DNA of 64,000 nt from Cucumis sativus (GCF_000004075.3 NC_026661.2:21108307-21172306), one strand, 5' to 3'. Shown: positions 11,001 through 24,726, counted from the first letter of the stretch. A program made the numbers and translations. The notes: generated from the sequence alone by a model not told the origin.

Positions 11001-12501
11001 CGTTAGTCAGCTTTGGCGGGGTTCTGCTGAAACAGACGAGAGAACTCCCGTTGAAGAGAATAATGCAATGGTTGAAGAACCATGGCTCGATGAGAATAAA
11101 GTTCCAAGTTGTCTGGAAAATATTAGGAGAGATGACTTGGAAATTGTTCTTCTTGGTACAGGGTCGTCCCAGCCATCCAAGTACAGAAATGTCAGTTCTA
11201 TTTACATTAATCTTTTCTCAAAAGGAAGTATGCTCTTAGATTGTGGGGAAGGAACCTTGGGTCAGCTTAAAAGAAGGTAATCACTGTCGCACTTTCTTTG
11301 GGTTCATATTATGTAATCCGATTTCTCTTCCTTCTAATAAGTAGTCATCTGATTTACAGATATGGAGTAGAGGGTGCTGATGCTGCTGTGAGGAGCCTAA
11401 GATGTATTTGGATTTCTCATATCCATGCAGATCATCACACAGGACTGGCCAGAATACTAGCTTTACGGCGTGATCTGTTGCGGGAAGTACCCCATGAACC
11501 TGTACTAGTAATCGGGCCAAGACAGCTGAGAAGATATTTGAATGCGTACCAGAGGTTAGAAGATTTAGATATGCAGTTCCTTGATTGTAAGGACACAACA
11601 GAAGCTTCATTGGAAGCTTTTCAGAAACTTGCTTCAGACATTGACAACTCGCCCTCAGAAAGTCCCATCAGTTCCACAAATGAAAACAGCACACTGATCG
11701 ATGGAACCATCGGACGGAAAACCGAGTCTAGTTTATTCGTCAAAGGATCTCGTATGCAGAGCTACTGGAAGGGTCCTAGCAGTCCAGTTGATATCAACGC
11801 GGCTGTGCCACTTCTTAAATGCTTGAATGAAGTTCTGAATGAAGCTGGCCTGGAAGCTTTAATTAGCTTCCCAGTTGTACACTGTCCACAGGCTTATGGC
11901 GTAGTCTTAAAGGCTGCTGAAAGGGTTAATTTAGATGGAAAAGTGATACCTGGGTGGAAGATTGTTTACTCAGGTGACACCCGTCCTTGTCCCAAGCTGA
12001 TGGAAGCATCTCGTGGTGCTACACTTCTTATACACGAGGCAAGTTTTAGAACCCCTGTGTTGAATTCTCTCAATGTGTAGTTACTTTCTTTTGGGGTTTT
12101 TTCCATCCTCGTTCTATGAATGTTATCACTTTGCAAGAACATGGTAAGATGACGGAATGATACCTTGTATAACAAGTTTTTGTGGGTTGTTATAGGCGAC
12201 TTTTGAGGACAGCTTGGTGGATGAGGCCATGGCAAAAAACCACAGCACAACTTCAGAGGCAATAGACATAGGAAACTCTGCGGGAGCGTATAGAATCATC
12301 CTTACGCATTTCAGCCAAAGATACCCAAAAATTCCTGTGGTCGATGAGAAACACATGCACAAGACTTGCATTGCATTCGATTTGATGAGTGTTAATGTGG
12401 CAGATCTATCGGTACTTCCTAAGGTTCTTCCCTACTTGACACTTCTTTTCAGAGATGAGATGATGGTAGATGAATCTGATGATGTCACTATGGAGTCGTA
12501 G
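8005..12501 (+). CDS. TRZ: tRNase Z, long form (3' tRNA-processing endonuclease, ELAC2/TRZ4-like)
   Basis: Twelve exons join in phase to 977 residues: 8005-8367, 8463-8552, 8694-8738, 8850-8904, 9059-9102, 9215-9697, 9778-10046, 10131-10278, 10367-10417, 10876-11276, 11360-12038 and 12196-12501. Length and order fit long-form tRNase Z, which removes 3' trailers from precursor tRNAs. The N-half holds a degenerate metallo-beta-lactamase domain (ILGTGMDT). The C-half is the active one, with [10 protein letters not shown] (~609-618), the zinc motif HIHADHH (670-676), [16 protein letters not shown] and HFSQRY (from His914). The first ~40 residues look like an organelle-targeting peptide. Intron 11 begins with GC instead of GT. 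Plant long forms act in mitochondria and/or nucleus; TRZ3 versus TRZ4 is not resolved. Confidence 0.93.
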
Positions 12502-12977
12502 ACAGTTGGGAGGAAACATTATTTAGTTTCAATTGTAATAGTGCTAATTCATTCTTTTGAAGATCAATATTTACATCTAATTTAAGCCACTATTTCGTAC
12601 ATGGAATGAGCCAGATGTAGCTGAATGTTTCTCTTAAGATTGAAAAATCGACATTACACGTGATCTTACACAAGGTAAAAAATGGCACTGTTCAGAAATT
12701 TGCATGAATACATACAAGTAATGGAATAAAAAGAAAGCTTTTGAAACTACACGGGAGAAGACAATGGAAGTGTAGTATAGTATTGGCCCGTTGAATGAGA
12801 CATTGTTCTTTAAAGAAGAAACTAAAACCTGCAAGATGAGTATTTTGATCAAGGACAATACATTATGAAAAATTATTGTACCGTCCCTTCAAATGTGGAT
12901 GAGAAGGGTTGGTTAATGATGACTTGACCCAGTGACTAACTAAAATCTTCGACTATGGTTATATAAGGATGAACAAT
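12502..12977. other. Intergenic between convergent tRNase Z and COX19 genes
   Basis: Short spacer of under 500 bp that would hold both 3' UTRs. Nothing else is visible. Confidence 0.7.
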
Positions 12978-15156
12978 TTAGAGTTGTTCCAATTTGTCGC
13001 CAGACAAATTGGCCTGGCTCAAATTTCCAAATCCCAGTTCCGTCATGTCTTGCTTTGCCATTAAATTCCTGCATGGTTCCAATGAAATGTCGTGAATAAC
13101 CATACCCATACAAGCAGTGTAATAAGAAACAACAGTTTTAGGAAACTGCATAAGCAGCCCAGAGAAAAACTTCCACCAATCTGCATGGCATTTGGTGATA
13201 GGAATGAAAACCCGCTGTGCAACACCATAATATTGTAGCTCAATAAATAATTTTGGTGACAGTGTTCATATCGGTATCACAATGTGTGTCCTCCTTACTT
13301 GTCATAATAGAGGAGGAAAAGAGACAAAAACTCTATATCCATTTACCTTCCCATTTTCACTTGACCAACGTATCCCAACTCTCCAAAGGAATAGGATCGA
13401 TAGGGATAGTAATATTTACTTCAACTGAATCTAAACCCATTTGCTATCCCCTAATCCGTTTGACCCTGGGAGAGGAAATCTCTGGCTGAGGGAATGTAAG
13501 GGCCAGAGTTTTAAACTGAGGGAGAGCATAGAATTAGTTAGAAAAGGAAGGAAAGGTTCGTTCTAAGTTTTAGAGCATATGAATTAGTTAGCCCGTAGCT
13601 ACGCTAGAGAAGCAAGGGAAGGTTCGCATTTTCTACAATAAATTTGGTTAGCTGACTGGTGAAGCTGTAGAAAATGCACGGCTCTGAAAAGCGGAAATTG
13701 TAGCTATTATACTTTTTTTTTTCTATTTTTGTGTTTGTGTTGGTCCAACTTATTTCTTAATTTAGAGACTTTTAGCATAATTTATTTTTGGCGTAATAAA
13801 AGCTTAGAAATACTTAACCGTGCACCTACTTTCTTTTGTTCGAGCCACATAAAGCAAAATGCAACTTGAGCTTACATCACAATATTAGCACTATCTTTTT
13901 CTTAGAAGTTTGGTGGAAGGGTTTTTCATTGACTCATTATAGAGGAGTCGTGTGTAAAACTTAAGGATGAAGGATGACCAATACAATTATAATCAATAAT
14001 CCGGGTTCTCAGAAATAAAAGTTCATGAATCTAGAGAAGAGCAAAGAACATATAAAAAAGTCAAAAACCTTACTTTTCCATACGGCATTCAAGGTATCTT
14101 TTCGATAAGTGTCTGCATTTTTCAGATTTGTGACCAGAGGTTTTAAGACAGTTGAGGTATTCTTTCTTCTCCTGCAATAAAGTTCATTCATCATAAAACA
14201 AGCAATGGACACAGACACCTTGTAAAAATATCCCAAATATCGTATATCCTAGTAATGACTATAATGCTTTAAAAAAAAAAAAAAAAAAAAACTACCAAGT
14301 CGCAGAGGTGCATATGATCCAAAGGGAAAACTCCTTTCTCTGGGGGTACTGGTCTCAGTCCTCTATTCCCTCCAAATGAACCACCTGCATAAAGATCACA
14401 ATAGCTCTCACCAAATCAAAGTAGCCGAAAAGGAATATATACATCCATTCTATGCACGTCCATAAAATTGTAATTTGTAAATCAAAAAATTATTTTATAT
14501 TAGAAACAAAATGGTTATCTTGCTTGGCACCACCGAAGCATTCTAGCTCTACATTTTCATCTAATACCTATGCTTGGTATGAGAATGGTTCATCATGATT
14601 CATTTATGGGAAAACACAAGCCATCAAATTTACAATCCAAATCACATTGCCATTGATTGTCTTACAACTAAATTCCACTTCTACCGGTTGTGTATACTGT
14701 GCAGTGTACGGCTACTAACCGCCATCATAACCACAAAAATGAAAGAATAAATACTATGGATAACCGAAAGATTTAGTATACACCCGGGCTCAGAGCCACT
14801 CGACTCTATGCTCTTTATATAATATATATATAAATTTGAAAGAAAAGAAAAATACCAGAAGCTAGCCATAAAACAGTCTCCTCTCCTAGGCCCCTCTAAC
14901 ACCAGCATATGCAGCTATATTCAGATCTATTTATTTTCCAAGGTATCCGAAAAACACTAAACACGAGCTCATAAAAGAATGGATCCCTGATCCGGACCTT
15001 ACAAATTTACCTACAACAATCGAAAACCTTAACTCACTCAACCATTCAAATCCCTACCTTCCTCGAAACTAACATAAATTCACCCACAAAAAAATGGGGA
15101 AAAAAAAATCATGCTATCACTCTTGCCCTCGGGATTCGCAAAGTACCTGCACTCAT
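12978..15156 (-). CDS. COX19: COX19-like twin-CX9C cytochrome c oxidase assembly protein
   Basis: Four small exons on the minus strand fit in phase: 15156-15147, 14384-14296, 14171-14074 and 13068-12978. The product is 95 residues, beginning MSAGGSFGGNRGLRP. The CHCH fold is clear: Cys31-x9-Cys41 and Cys52-x9-Cys62, in LCDLEKKEYLNC and CRHLSKRYLEC, followed by LMAKQDMTELGFG. In yeast and plants COX19 is an intermembrane-space and cytosolic copper protein needed for cytochrome c oxidase assembly. The first coding exon holds only 10 nt (ATG AGT GCA G), so simple open-frame scanning misses the start. The start choice rests on the conserved MSAGGxFGGNRG N-terminus. Intron 3 is about 1 kb and holds loose internal repeats near 13500-13640. 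Confidence 0.92.
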
Positions 15157-16215
15157 TGTAGAAACTCCCGATAGCTCGAAACAGAAAATTTCATTCGTCC
15201 ATACTACGGAACGCCAAGTCGAAAACTAGCTTGAATGACCAGCGCAAGTGATACGCTAGTGGGTCTGAACTCTGAAGCGGACCGGGAAAATCACGGAGGA
15301 AGCTATGAAGTGGGTAGCGGCATGAAATGGTACCCCTTTAAACGAAAGGGGTAAAATTGGTATTATTGATAAATAACTGGGCCGACGCTGGCATTCGAAA
15401 GGCCCAATTGAAAAAATAATCCGGCCCAATTTCTCACTTTTCTAATTCAATATTGTATTAGCAATTAAAGTAGTGTAAATTTAAGCATTGTTATTGGTTA
15501 CTTGGCACCAATACATGAGATAAATTGTACCTACTATGTTTGTTTTGGTATCAATAGTCAAAGATAGTTCAATTGGAATAGTAACGATAATCGAAGATAG
15601 CTCAATTAGTATAAATATCGATATTTTCATTTAGAGAACAAAAAAACATAATATTAACTTCTATAAGAGGTTTGTTCAAAAGATCTTGCCTTCAAACTCG
15701 TACATTTGTTTCTTCTTCGATTTATAATCATTTATACCATCAACTTATGTTTTTTGGGTCGAGAAACAAGAGAGATGGAAAATATAATTCATGTTAGCGT
15801 CTTCGTTTAGCCAACAGGGAGAAAATCCTCCTAAAATCGAAATCTCTAATAGAAAGTTGGATAAGTTTAAAGAACCAATTAGTATTTTAATCCTAAATGT
15901 GAAATTATTTATGGAAGGATTGAGGAGAAGGAATACAATGAAAGGGAGGTAATTTTCATTTAGTAATAATCACTTTACATCTGTGTAAATTTGTGGAAGT
16001 ATAGAGAAAAAAAAAGTATGTACAATTTGATTCTATAAATCGTATGAAAAGTTTTTCAAAAGAAAAAAAAGTGGGATTCCTCTGTTCTAGCAAAAGGGAT
16101 TTTTCTTTTAACATTCATGAATCAACATTTTCTACAAAATGTGATCTTGGTACCTCCTCCTGAAGGGGGAAAAAGAATTGACTTGCCTCATCAAAATTCT
16201 GAATTCAAATCACCA
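15157..16215. other. Intergenic between COX19 and the 7TM gene; possible degraded SINE
   Basis: This contains the COX19 promoter and the 3' flank of the next minus-strand gene. Around 15555-15690 are two decayed TAGCTCAATTRGTA-like A-box strings and a GAGGTTTGTTCAAA B-box-like string, suggestive of an old tRNA-derived SINE. The boundaries are unclear. Confidence 0.35.
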
Positions 16216-18767
16216 TCATGAATGATCAGCTTCATCTGCAGGGTTTGACATGGATTGACTGTTGGCATTATATGCGCAAGGATGCTGAATTATTACTATA
16301 ATCGAACTGTTAGCACTTTCGCTGCGGGATAGCGAGGTTGGCTGCATCATTACGAATGGATTGTCAAAATGTGTTTGTAGGAGCAAGATATGGTATGAAA
16401 CATCAAAATGGATATGAGAGAAGATGAGATTATTAGCTCAAAGAACTTACCACGCCAATGTGCCAATTATGACTGCTAAATCCTCTATATGTTGCTGCAT
16501 CCACTTCCTGTAAATCTAGCAACATTAGTAAAACCGAAGAATTCTGGTTTCAAATTCAACCTCGACGAAAAGCCTATGATTCTAAACTATTCTACTTCAT
16601 GAATAAGGAACAGTAACTTACAATGCTGTAAATTGGAGGGACAATCCTACTGTTTTCAGACTTAACAGTTGGCATAACAGAGAAACGGGGGGCCATGTCT
16701 TGTGACCTAAAGATCCACCTGCAGTATAGAGAGGAAAAAGCTAATAAACTTAAGCGTGCACTTCTGATTGTACAGATATCATCTCGTAAAAGTATGATGG
16801 TATGCATTTATATACCCAATGTAACTGAAGATGCAGAATTGGGCCCATTCTCGTACTAACAAACGAAGCCAGTAAATTTCAACTGAATCATCCATGTTCA
16901 AGAATATCTGAAAGCCAGACAGAAGATTGAGGATTTGATCCATACTTTTATATAATAAAATCGAATCAAAATACGACATCAAATTCATACCAGAATTTCT
17001 GCCATTGCAACAATTTGCATGATTGCCTGGAATTTTCTGTATAATACAAACAGAAGCAGTGGATTTGGATCAAAATTTACCACCTAAATATGATATACAG
17101 ATAAGGGTTTACATAATAAATGCATACTTGAACATCTTGTATTTCATATGAATGGCATCGTGCATTACTTGAACATCCTCCTCCATGATAAAACTGAGTT
17201 GTTCTTGCAATACCAGTATATTTTGATAAATGTGATGGAAGATCACATAGAAGGAAATGAAGTAATTAAGCAAAAGTAGGACCTGGATCAAATAGGAAGC
17301 TGATTTTAAGAATCAAAGGAAGAGAAATTGTGCAGCACCAATCATTTCTTAAGCATAATATTAACAGCTGAAAGTTGAGAGGTTGCAGGGTCCAGTAAAC
17401 TCACAGAGAAGTAAGGTATGGAAGCTCGGTAACCCACAAGTGTCAAATAAAAAACACAGCCAATTGAAGCAGTCGTTCGTCGCTCAGTAACAGAAAGGTG
17501 TTCAGACATGATGCAATAACCATGGGAAATAAGTAAAAAAGACACAACAGAAGCTGTCTGAAAGAGCACTCCAGTTACATATACCCCAAATGACATCCAT
17601 AAGGAACATGTCTGAATATAAAAGCACGAGTACCTGAAATCGTAGATTTGATAGGAGTTCATATGGGCCAAGAGAAACTAGAAAAGCAAAGAACAATTAC
17701 AAAAGTTGAAGATTAATCCCATTCCAAATCTAATTAAGTGAAGATTTCGTCTCGATATGGAATACGAATACTGACAGTTTTATAAATCTAACATCGTTGA
17801 TGAAAACAAAAACGAAAGGAAAATTGGCATCAAGAAATGCATTAAACGTACCAGAAAAGGAAAGATAAGGTTAGTTGCAAGGCTTTTAGAAGAGGAACGG
17901 AGGCAAGTGACCACTGCAAGTTATTGGTCTGCTCTCGTGCAACAAACAACAATCCAGAAAGAAAAGAAAAAAAAAGAAGAAGATGTCATAATCAATTCAA
18001 AATCCACTCCTCAATCTACAAAAACGACGGTGATTAAAAAACCAAAAGTAAACGCTAAGTATATAATTCTCAAAAAATAAAAAACAGCCATTTTCTTAGG
18101 GAGAAAATTTCTAAGCTCTGTAATTATTTATAGTTGAACTGCAATGAATTGCTTACAAAACAAGACCAACGACTGACTCGGAATTAAAGTACAGAATCAA
18201 AGCCGAAACGCATTACAAAAACAAAAACAAAAACAAAAAAACTGAATAATCTAACAAATCAATCGATACAACCTCCGAAGCCCGGACTCCGTTGAAACCA
18301 GACAAACTCTGTGAATATAATCAAGATAAAGAGATACGTGAAATGAAGTATAATTTAATCGAATCAAAACGGTCAAAGTAGGCTCCATGGATGCGGCAAT
18401 TGAACATTCATAGTGTTCACTTCAAGAGTTGAGAAACAAGTAAAAGATTCATGAAAACGAAGCAAACCAACTCATAATTTAGTGGAATCGAAACGGTCAA
18501 ATTGAGCATTTTCAGTGTTCAGTTCAAGAATTCAGGAAGAAGTGATGAAAATCAAGGAAATTAAAAAGGGAAAAAGCTGAAAAGAAGAAGAATAATGAAA
18601 GTATTGATATGAACCTGAAAGTGACGATTCTTGTAAGTGTTAACAGTCCAGGAGCAAGCGGATAGAAGCCAGATGAAGGAGAAGGCGAAGTAGAGAGAAG
18701 GAAGAGGACGATACGACTCGTCGACTCCGATGGGATGCGAGAGGCCGACAGTGTCGGACACGTTCAT
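16216..18767 (-). CDS. Seven-transmembrane protein, GOST/lung-7TM-like
   Basis: Nine exons fit in phase on the minus strand: 18767-18615, 17928-17852, 17633-17405, 17282-17128, 17036-16991, 16907-16816, 16718-16622, 16507-16451 and 16341-16216. They give 343 residues with about seven hydrophobic segments, starting near LYFAFSFIWLLSACSW (25-40) and VPLLKALQLTLSFLFW (~62-77). The spacing and the VPLLKALQL...LLISHGYCI pattern resemble the GOST / lung-7TM receptor domain. GOST proteins act in Golgi and endosomal trafficking and usually have a lumenal N-terminal domain. Here only ~24 residues precede helix 1, so the protein is short for that family. The Ser/Asn-rich C-terminal ~40 residues would face the cytosol. 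The gene model is strong; the family name is an inference from remembered patterns. Confidence 0.75.
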
Positions 18768-21700
18768 TCTCAAAAACTTGAAAGAAAAAGATAGTAAAGC
18801 CCTTTTCTCGGTCGTGGAGAGAAGTGGGCATTCTTTTTGCCATTTTATATGCACCTCTTCCATTAAATTCTCCTTCTTGCATGCTTCTCATCACTACGTG
18901 GAATTTCCAAACGTAAAAACAAAATTAATCAATCTTTTTCCTATGCTAATCACTATTTTTTAAAATAATAAAAACTAAATTCTAACTTTCTCGACTTCAT
19001 CCCCAATCAATACCATGACGAGTCACTTCCACCCAAATAGTTGTAAATCGACTAAACCGGTTTCATTAAAAGCACAGTTAATGCATCATTGTCGATTTTT
19101 CTTAATATAAACTAACTAAATCGATTTTCGATTCTGATTTTTGTACAAAACCGATTCCATCCGACCAATAATCATCTCTAATAAAAAAATATTAAACGAG
19201 ATAAAGACACAGAAGAGTGTGAGCATTTTCTCCTTTATAACTTCTCTTAATTATCTTACAACGTTTAATTCGAACAATTTGTTAGACTCAAAGTGATCGA
19301 AATTTATGATTGTGTATCTCTAATAATATTTTATAACCTCCCTTGGATGGATACATGGGAATTTTCCAATTTGATGATCTTACATGTTATGTTATTCAAC
19401 AAATTATTTTAAACTATATTATAAAAGTGCTAAAGATGAACATAATTAGATTAAAATATGGACACGTGGAAAACAATGGTTGGTGAGGTGATGCTACTAA
19501 CTAATTCACCAATTTTTTAGAACATCAACTCCATCACATAAAGATTGCTAACTCCTAACTTTGTATTAAATTTAGTTGGTAATAAAACTAATATTATTCC
19601 ATAGCTTATTATAAAATTAATTTAAGCTTTAAAATTCAACTAATTAGATAAATCCATACCATAACAACTATTTGATTTAATTTTTAATTGTGAGTTTCAA
19701 AATTGAAATGTTAATTAAATTTGCTTAGCATACCCAAAAAATTAAATCTTAGAGGGAGATTGCATTACACATGAAATACTATTTTAGTAACAAAAGTAAT
19801 ATAAATTAAAAACTCTTCAGTAACCATTATATGAGGGAAAATTAATTTGTTATAAAGTTTTAGGAAGAATATGTGTATTTTGGTATAAATTAGAAGTATT
19901 TAGATTTGATGTGAAAATTAAATGATTGAGACAGCAAAACGTTGATGAATCTTTGTAGGACGTGCAGCCCATCATATAATTGCTTTTGGTGGGAAAATGT
20001 TTCCATCTACAAATTTGGGAAGAGACTCACAAAATAATTATTATAATAATAATAATCTAATCATTAAAAACCTAAAATATTTGACGCTCGTAAAAATAGC
20101 AAAATATATAATAACATGGTCTATGTCACTATAATTTTTAAATTGTAACAGAAGTAAATTTAAAAGCTGACAGTTATTTGATATCACTAATTATTTGTCA
20201 TATTTATTATATTTGTCATAATTGAAAAGAAGGGAAAAATTTTATAATATTTAAATTTTATGAAAATTATCGTAGAAATATAAATGTAAACTTTTCAACC
20301 AATATTCAATTATAATTAAATTGAAAAACTATTATATTAAGATTTTTTATCCTTAACGCTTTCAATAATGATAAAGGTTGAATTCACTAATTATTATGAA
20401 AAATTGACAAAACTTGCTCGGTTTTAAAAAAATTATAATTTTGTAATTTTGTTTTTCTTTTTTGTCGATCTCGACCAAGATTGACATCGAGATTCTGATC
20501 AAATTTTTAAAAGATATTTCAAGGAAATTTATCGATCCATCTCGAGCCGAGTGTGTCAGCGAAATAATGTATTTATTATTAAAATTGTGAAAATAAAGGA
20601 ATATATCAAATGACCGAAATATCCCTGAAAACCCTACAGTTTGATATTCTCACTAAATAAACCCTAACTAAACGTTAAACACTTTTCTCATTTCGTCTAG
20701 GCGAGAACTTCCAAAAACTTTCGAATATTTTCCAAATTATTGGTTAGGTTTCGAATTTCCCAAAACCTTTCGAACTAGGCGAGAACTTTCAAATTTTCTA
20801 ATATTGAAGTTGTAAGAAAATGATTGTAAAAATATAAATATAATTAAATGTTTTCGCCACATTAATTTATTATTAAATTGAAAAACCATTCTATTAAAAT
20901 TTTTAACTCTCATCTAAAAGTTGGACTCACTGACTATATATTGTATTAGATGAACAAAGAATGAAGATTTAATACAAAGGTTGACATATCATGAATATGT
21001 AGAATTAGGTGAACAAACCTTAACAAATTAAGTTTCTTATTCCTTTTGATGTCTAACTTCTAATCCATAATTCAAACCCATTAGAAAAGCATTATATATT
21101 ATTGTTCAAATGCTTTGTTCATCAGTTATGGTGTTATTGGTAAGAGTAGGATACCCATCTCAATAATTATTATTATCACTATATATTCACATTCACTCAA
21201 AAGTACTTTTCACAATTGAAAAACTATATTATGTAATAATTCTTCATGCTTCTTCTTTTTCCTTCACTTCTTGGTGCTAATAATAATAATTAGATCACTA
21301 ACTAAACTTTCTCTCCCAATAATCAAACTTCACTAACATATATATTAATTATAATCTATCTTAGTTTCGTTTATTGATCATCCTATTTCAATCCCAAACG
21401 TTTGCATATTTGACTTTAAAGCCAGTATAAAAGGATACAAGTAAAGGTGAATGTATTTAGTTAAGCTATATTCACTTTGAACTATAAATCTCATGTTAAT
21501 TATACTATCGTAAATAAATCAATCTCATGTTAATTAATTTTAAACCAATCATAAATTGTCACGTCGTTCACATGAGATTTTGAAGAAATGTAATTCGTGG
21601 AATTGAACTTTGTATAATAATTGATATAACATATACAATATCTAATATTTACTCATTTTATGCTTTATCTCGAATATAAGTTAAAACTTAGAACTTCTTG

Positions 21701-24120
21701 ATATTCGATTTTTAGGAAATTGTAGTTACAAGTTGATTTGAATTTCGATCTTTTGGAATCCAAGGAAAGTTTAATATTTCAAATTTTCAATTTTTGATCT
21801 CAATGCTGATACGAACTTGCACGTCTTAAAAATTTGTAGAAGTTTGAATCTTCAATTCTTCTTTCAATCTAGAATGTCCTTAAATAAGTGGCAAATGTCT
21901 CTATTTATATAGAAATTTGATGGACTTTCGTATCCAAAATTGGTAAGAAAACATCTATTGGATGCTATCATATTTAAATAACAACAACAAGAGAAAAGTT
22001 TAAGAAGTTTATGACCAACACCTCAAAACGTTTGCATCAATACGTTGATCTTCACTCTTTCTTGTTGGGCCTAGAGTGGCCCAATAAGGCACTTAGCCAT
22101 TCAAATGGACCGATCTTAATTTTCACAAAATTATTTAATTATTCTCATTATTATTTTATTTCTTATAAAATTAATAGGCGAAAATTAGACTATAGGCAAA
22201 AACTGAATTATTTATTTAAGTTTGAAATATAATTTTCTATTATTATTATTATTATGTGATATCAATTTCAACCAAATTGACACATTTCTAATCAACAATA
22301 ATTCTCTCCCAAAAAAAGAAAAAAAGTTAACAATAATTCAATATCATATATATTAATGATTAAATCCTTATAATTACTACTCTATGATACCAAAGACAGT
22401 GCAAATAAATATAAATCGTGTAAAATGATACAAATATATTTTTATTCTTATTTCTAAATCAATAATCAAAATCATATATATAATATTCTAAAAAAATCAT
22501 ATATATAATCAATATACATATTTTTCTTCATTTAAAAATGGAATACTATTTAATTTTTAACTATATTATTTACAAGATTCTCTTAGTTGTCTTTAGGCAT
22601 TAGGGGTATATATCTTTTGACTAAAATCCATCATTATTTGTTTGAGATGATCTTGGTTCATTAATGATTTAACTTGTCATTTTTAGTCTCAATGATATTG
22701 ATTGAAAAAAACACTACACTTAAATATATTAATGAATCAATTTGTACCCTTTTTTACAACGAGTGAGATTCCGAGTTTTGAACTTTAAAATTTTATAAGG
22801 AAAGTCGTACTTGTTAATTGTAGTTGAACATCAATTGATATAAAAATAACAAGTGAAAAAAGAAAACATATAGTTATTTGTTCGTGTAGAATTCTTTAGT
22901 AATCATGTGTTTCAATTAAAAATTTGTAACTTTGATTTATTAGTGACCAATTCAATTCCTTTTAAAATCGTTTAGTTTGGATAAGTATATGATCGTTTAT
23001 TTTATATAATTTTTAAAAAGTATAGGCTCTATCCAAGAAGTTTGTGTATTTCGTTATCTGACTTCATTATGGCGTCAAGGGCACGGTATTTTTTATGCGC
23101 GCCACTTCGTGTACACATTGGGAATTCATTATCCGATACAGTTCTTCCAACTCATCTCTAAACAATCTTACATGCATCAAGAGATCCTTTTCCGACATTT
23201 TTTTAGTATATAAATACGTCGAAAGACCTACTATTTTTGGAGTGCATCTACTAAAACTTTTATATCACCATCATCACCCTCGTCATCTAACACTCATTCA
23301 ACATACATAAGAGCTTCCTTCCCTACTACAACACCACATATGTTTTATTTGTCAGCAGTGAAAAAAAGTTTATAGACTACAATGGTATGATATGAGTACT
23401 ACTTCCTCCATGTTATTTAAGGTCACGAGTTTCGACAACATAAAATTATTATTTATGAAATAAAAAAATACTAATTGAAATAAGTACTAGAAAAATTTTC
23501 ATTAATCTACTATGCTACTTTGAGCAATGATCAATTGTACGACAATGATAACAACAATTCGACAAGGAAAAGTTGGAGAGTAATCGTGAGTATGATTGAC
23601 CAAAAACCCAAGTCGACCAATCATACCAAATGAATGATATGGTCAGTGTCAGTTTGTGAAAAGTCCAAACTTATAACTTAAAAAAAAAATCAAAAGTTTA
23701 TACCGACCAATCGATTTAAAATTTTACTAAACCGATTATAGTAAGTTAGGTAAAGGTTTGGTCCAAAAGTCGAATTCGATCATTAATGCTCACCCGTGTT
23801 GGAGAGAATAGGCATTAAAGGAAAAATTCTAATAAATATGTAATAGATAATTAATATAAGATCACTAAACTTTTCTTTTTCACTTAACCTAAAATGGTCA
23901 CTCATCATTGTCCACTACTTAGTACTTAGTCACTCTATTCTTTGTTCAAATTTGAATTAAGAAAAGAAAATCCTTTTCGCAAAGAGCGGCCCCGAGAGGA
24001 AATTCCCTACAAAAGCCTTCACTCTCTCCTCTGCTTTCTCATATCCTTCATTGTTATACTTCAACAGAGCTTCATATAAAACAAATTCAAACCCACTCTC
24101 TCTCTCTCTCTTCATAAATT
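18768..24120. other. Long AT-rich intergenic region
   Basis: About 5.3 kb without a gene that I can support. It is AT-rich, with short runs such as ACTAAACCGRTT and CGAACTAGGCGAGAACTT that recur weakly (around 19050-19150, 20690-20790 and 23700-23780) and look like decayed transposon fragments. Open frames such as 22011-22232 and 23095-23310 have no recognisable protein features. The promoter of the AP2/ERF gene lies at the right end, with a TATAAA at about 24075 and a CT-rich leader at 24094-24111. Confidence 0.6.
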
Positions 24121-24726
24121 ATGGCAAAACCAAAGAATTCAAATCCCCAGAACAAAACCACGTCCTCTCTTCCCACTACTCCGGCCAGCAAAAGACCAAG
24201 AGACTGCAACAAACACCCTGTTTTCCGAGGCGTACGGAAGCGGAGCTGGGGGAAATGGGTATCGGAAATCCGGCAACCCCGTAAGAATTCCCGAATTTGG
24301 CTCGGCACTTTTCCAACTCCGGAGATGGCGGCACGTGCTCACGATGCCGCCGCTTTATGCATCAAAGGCGACTCTGCCATCCTCAATTACCCTGAACTTG
24401 CTGACATTTTGCCTAGGCCGGCGTCGCTCATGCCGCAGGATGTTCAGGCTGCCGCCGCCAAAGCTGCAGCGATGGTCCATTTGAATTCCGCTGGATTGCC
24501 GTCCGAGGAGGAGGAGCTGAGTGAGATCGTCGAGTTGCCGAATATCGAAGACGATTTTTGTACTGAGTCGTTGAACGAGTTCAAATTGGTTACGGAGTCA
24601 TGGGAATGGTGGGAGTCCGTGGCAATGCCGTTGGCGGCGGAATTCGGTTCCGGTTATTTTTCCGGCCAAACGACGGCGGAGGAAATTTGTTACCCGAGCA
24701 GTTTTTACGGCGTTCTTTGGGATTAA
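24121..24726 (+). CDS. DREB-type AP2/ERF transcription factor (likely A-4/TINY-like)
   Basis: Single-exon gene of 201 residues, the normal structure for this family. One AP2 domain spans about residues 33-91 ([20 protein letters not shown] ... WLGTF ... [10 protein letters not shown]). The domain has Val at position 14 (Val47), the DREB hallmark. Position 19, usually Glu in DREBs and Asp in ERFs, is Gln52. A basic stretch (KRPRD) precedes the domain and may help nuclear import. The C-terminal region is acidic ([17 protein letters not shown]) with several Trp residues and ends YGVLWD, like activation tails of DREB A-4 members. It is expected to bind DRE/CRT-type GCC-containing elements in stress or developmental genes. 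Subgroup placement is an inference. Confidence 0.9.
   Translation: MAKPKNSNPQNKTTSSLPTTPASKRPRDCNKHPVFRGVRKRSWGKWVSEIRQPRKNSRIWLGTFPTPEMAARAHDAAALCIKGDSAILNYPELADILPRPASLMPQDVQAAAAKAAAMVHLNSAGLPSEEEELSEIVELPNIEDDFCTESLNEFKLVTESWEWWESVAMPLAAEFGSGYFSGQTTAEEICYPSSFYGVLWD

Noticed and set aside
11281-11610. Minus-strand open frame opposite tRNase Z
   Set aside because: It lies antisense to the conserved HIHADHH exon of the real gene and has no recognisable features of its own.
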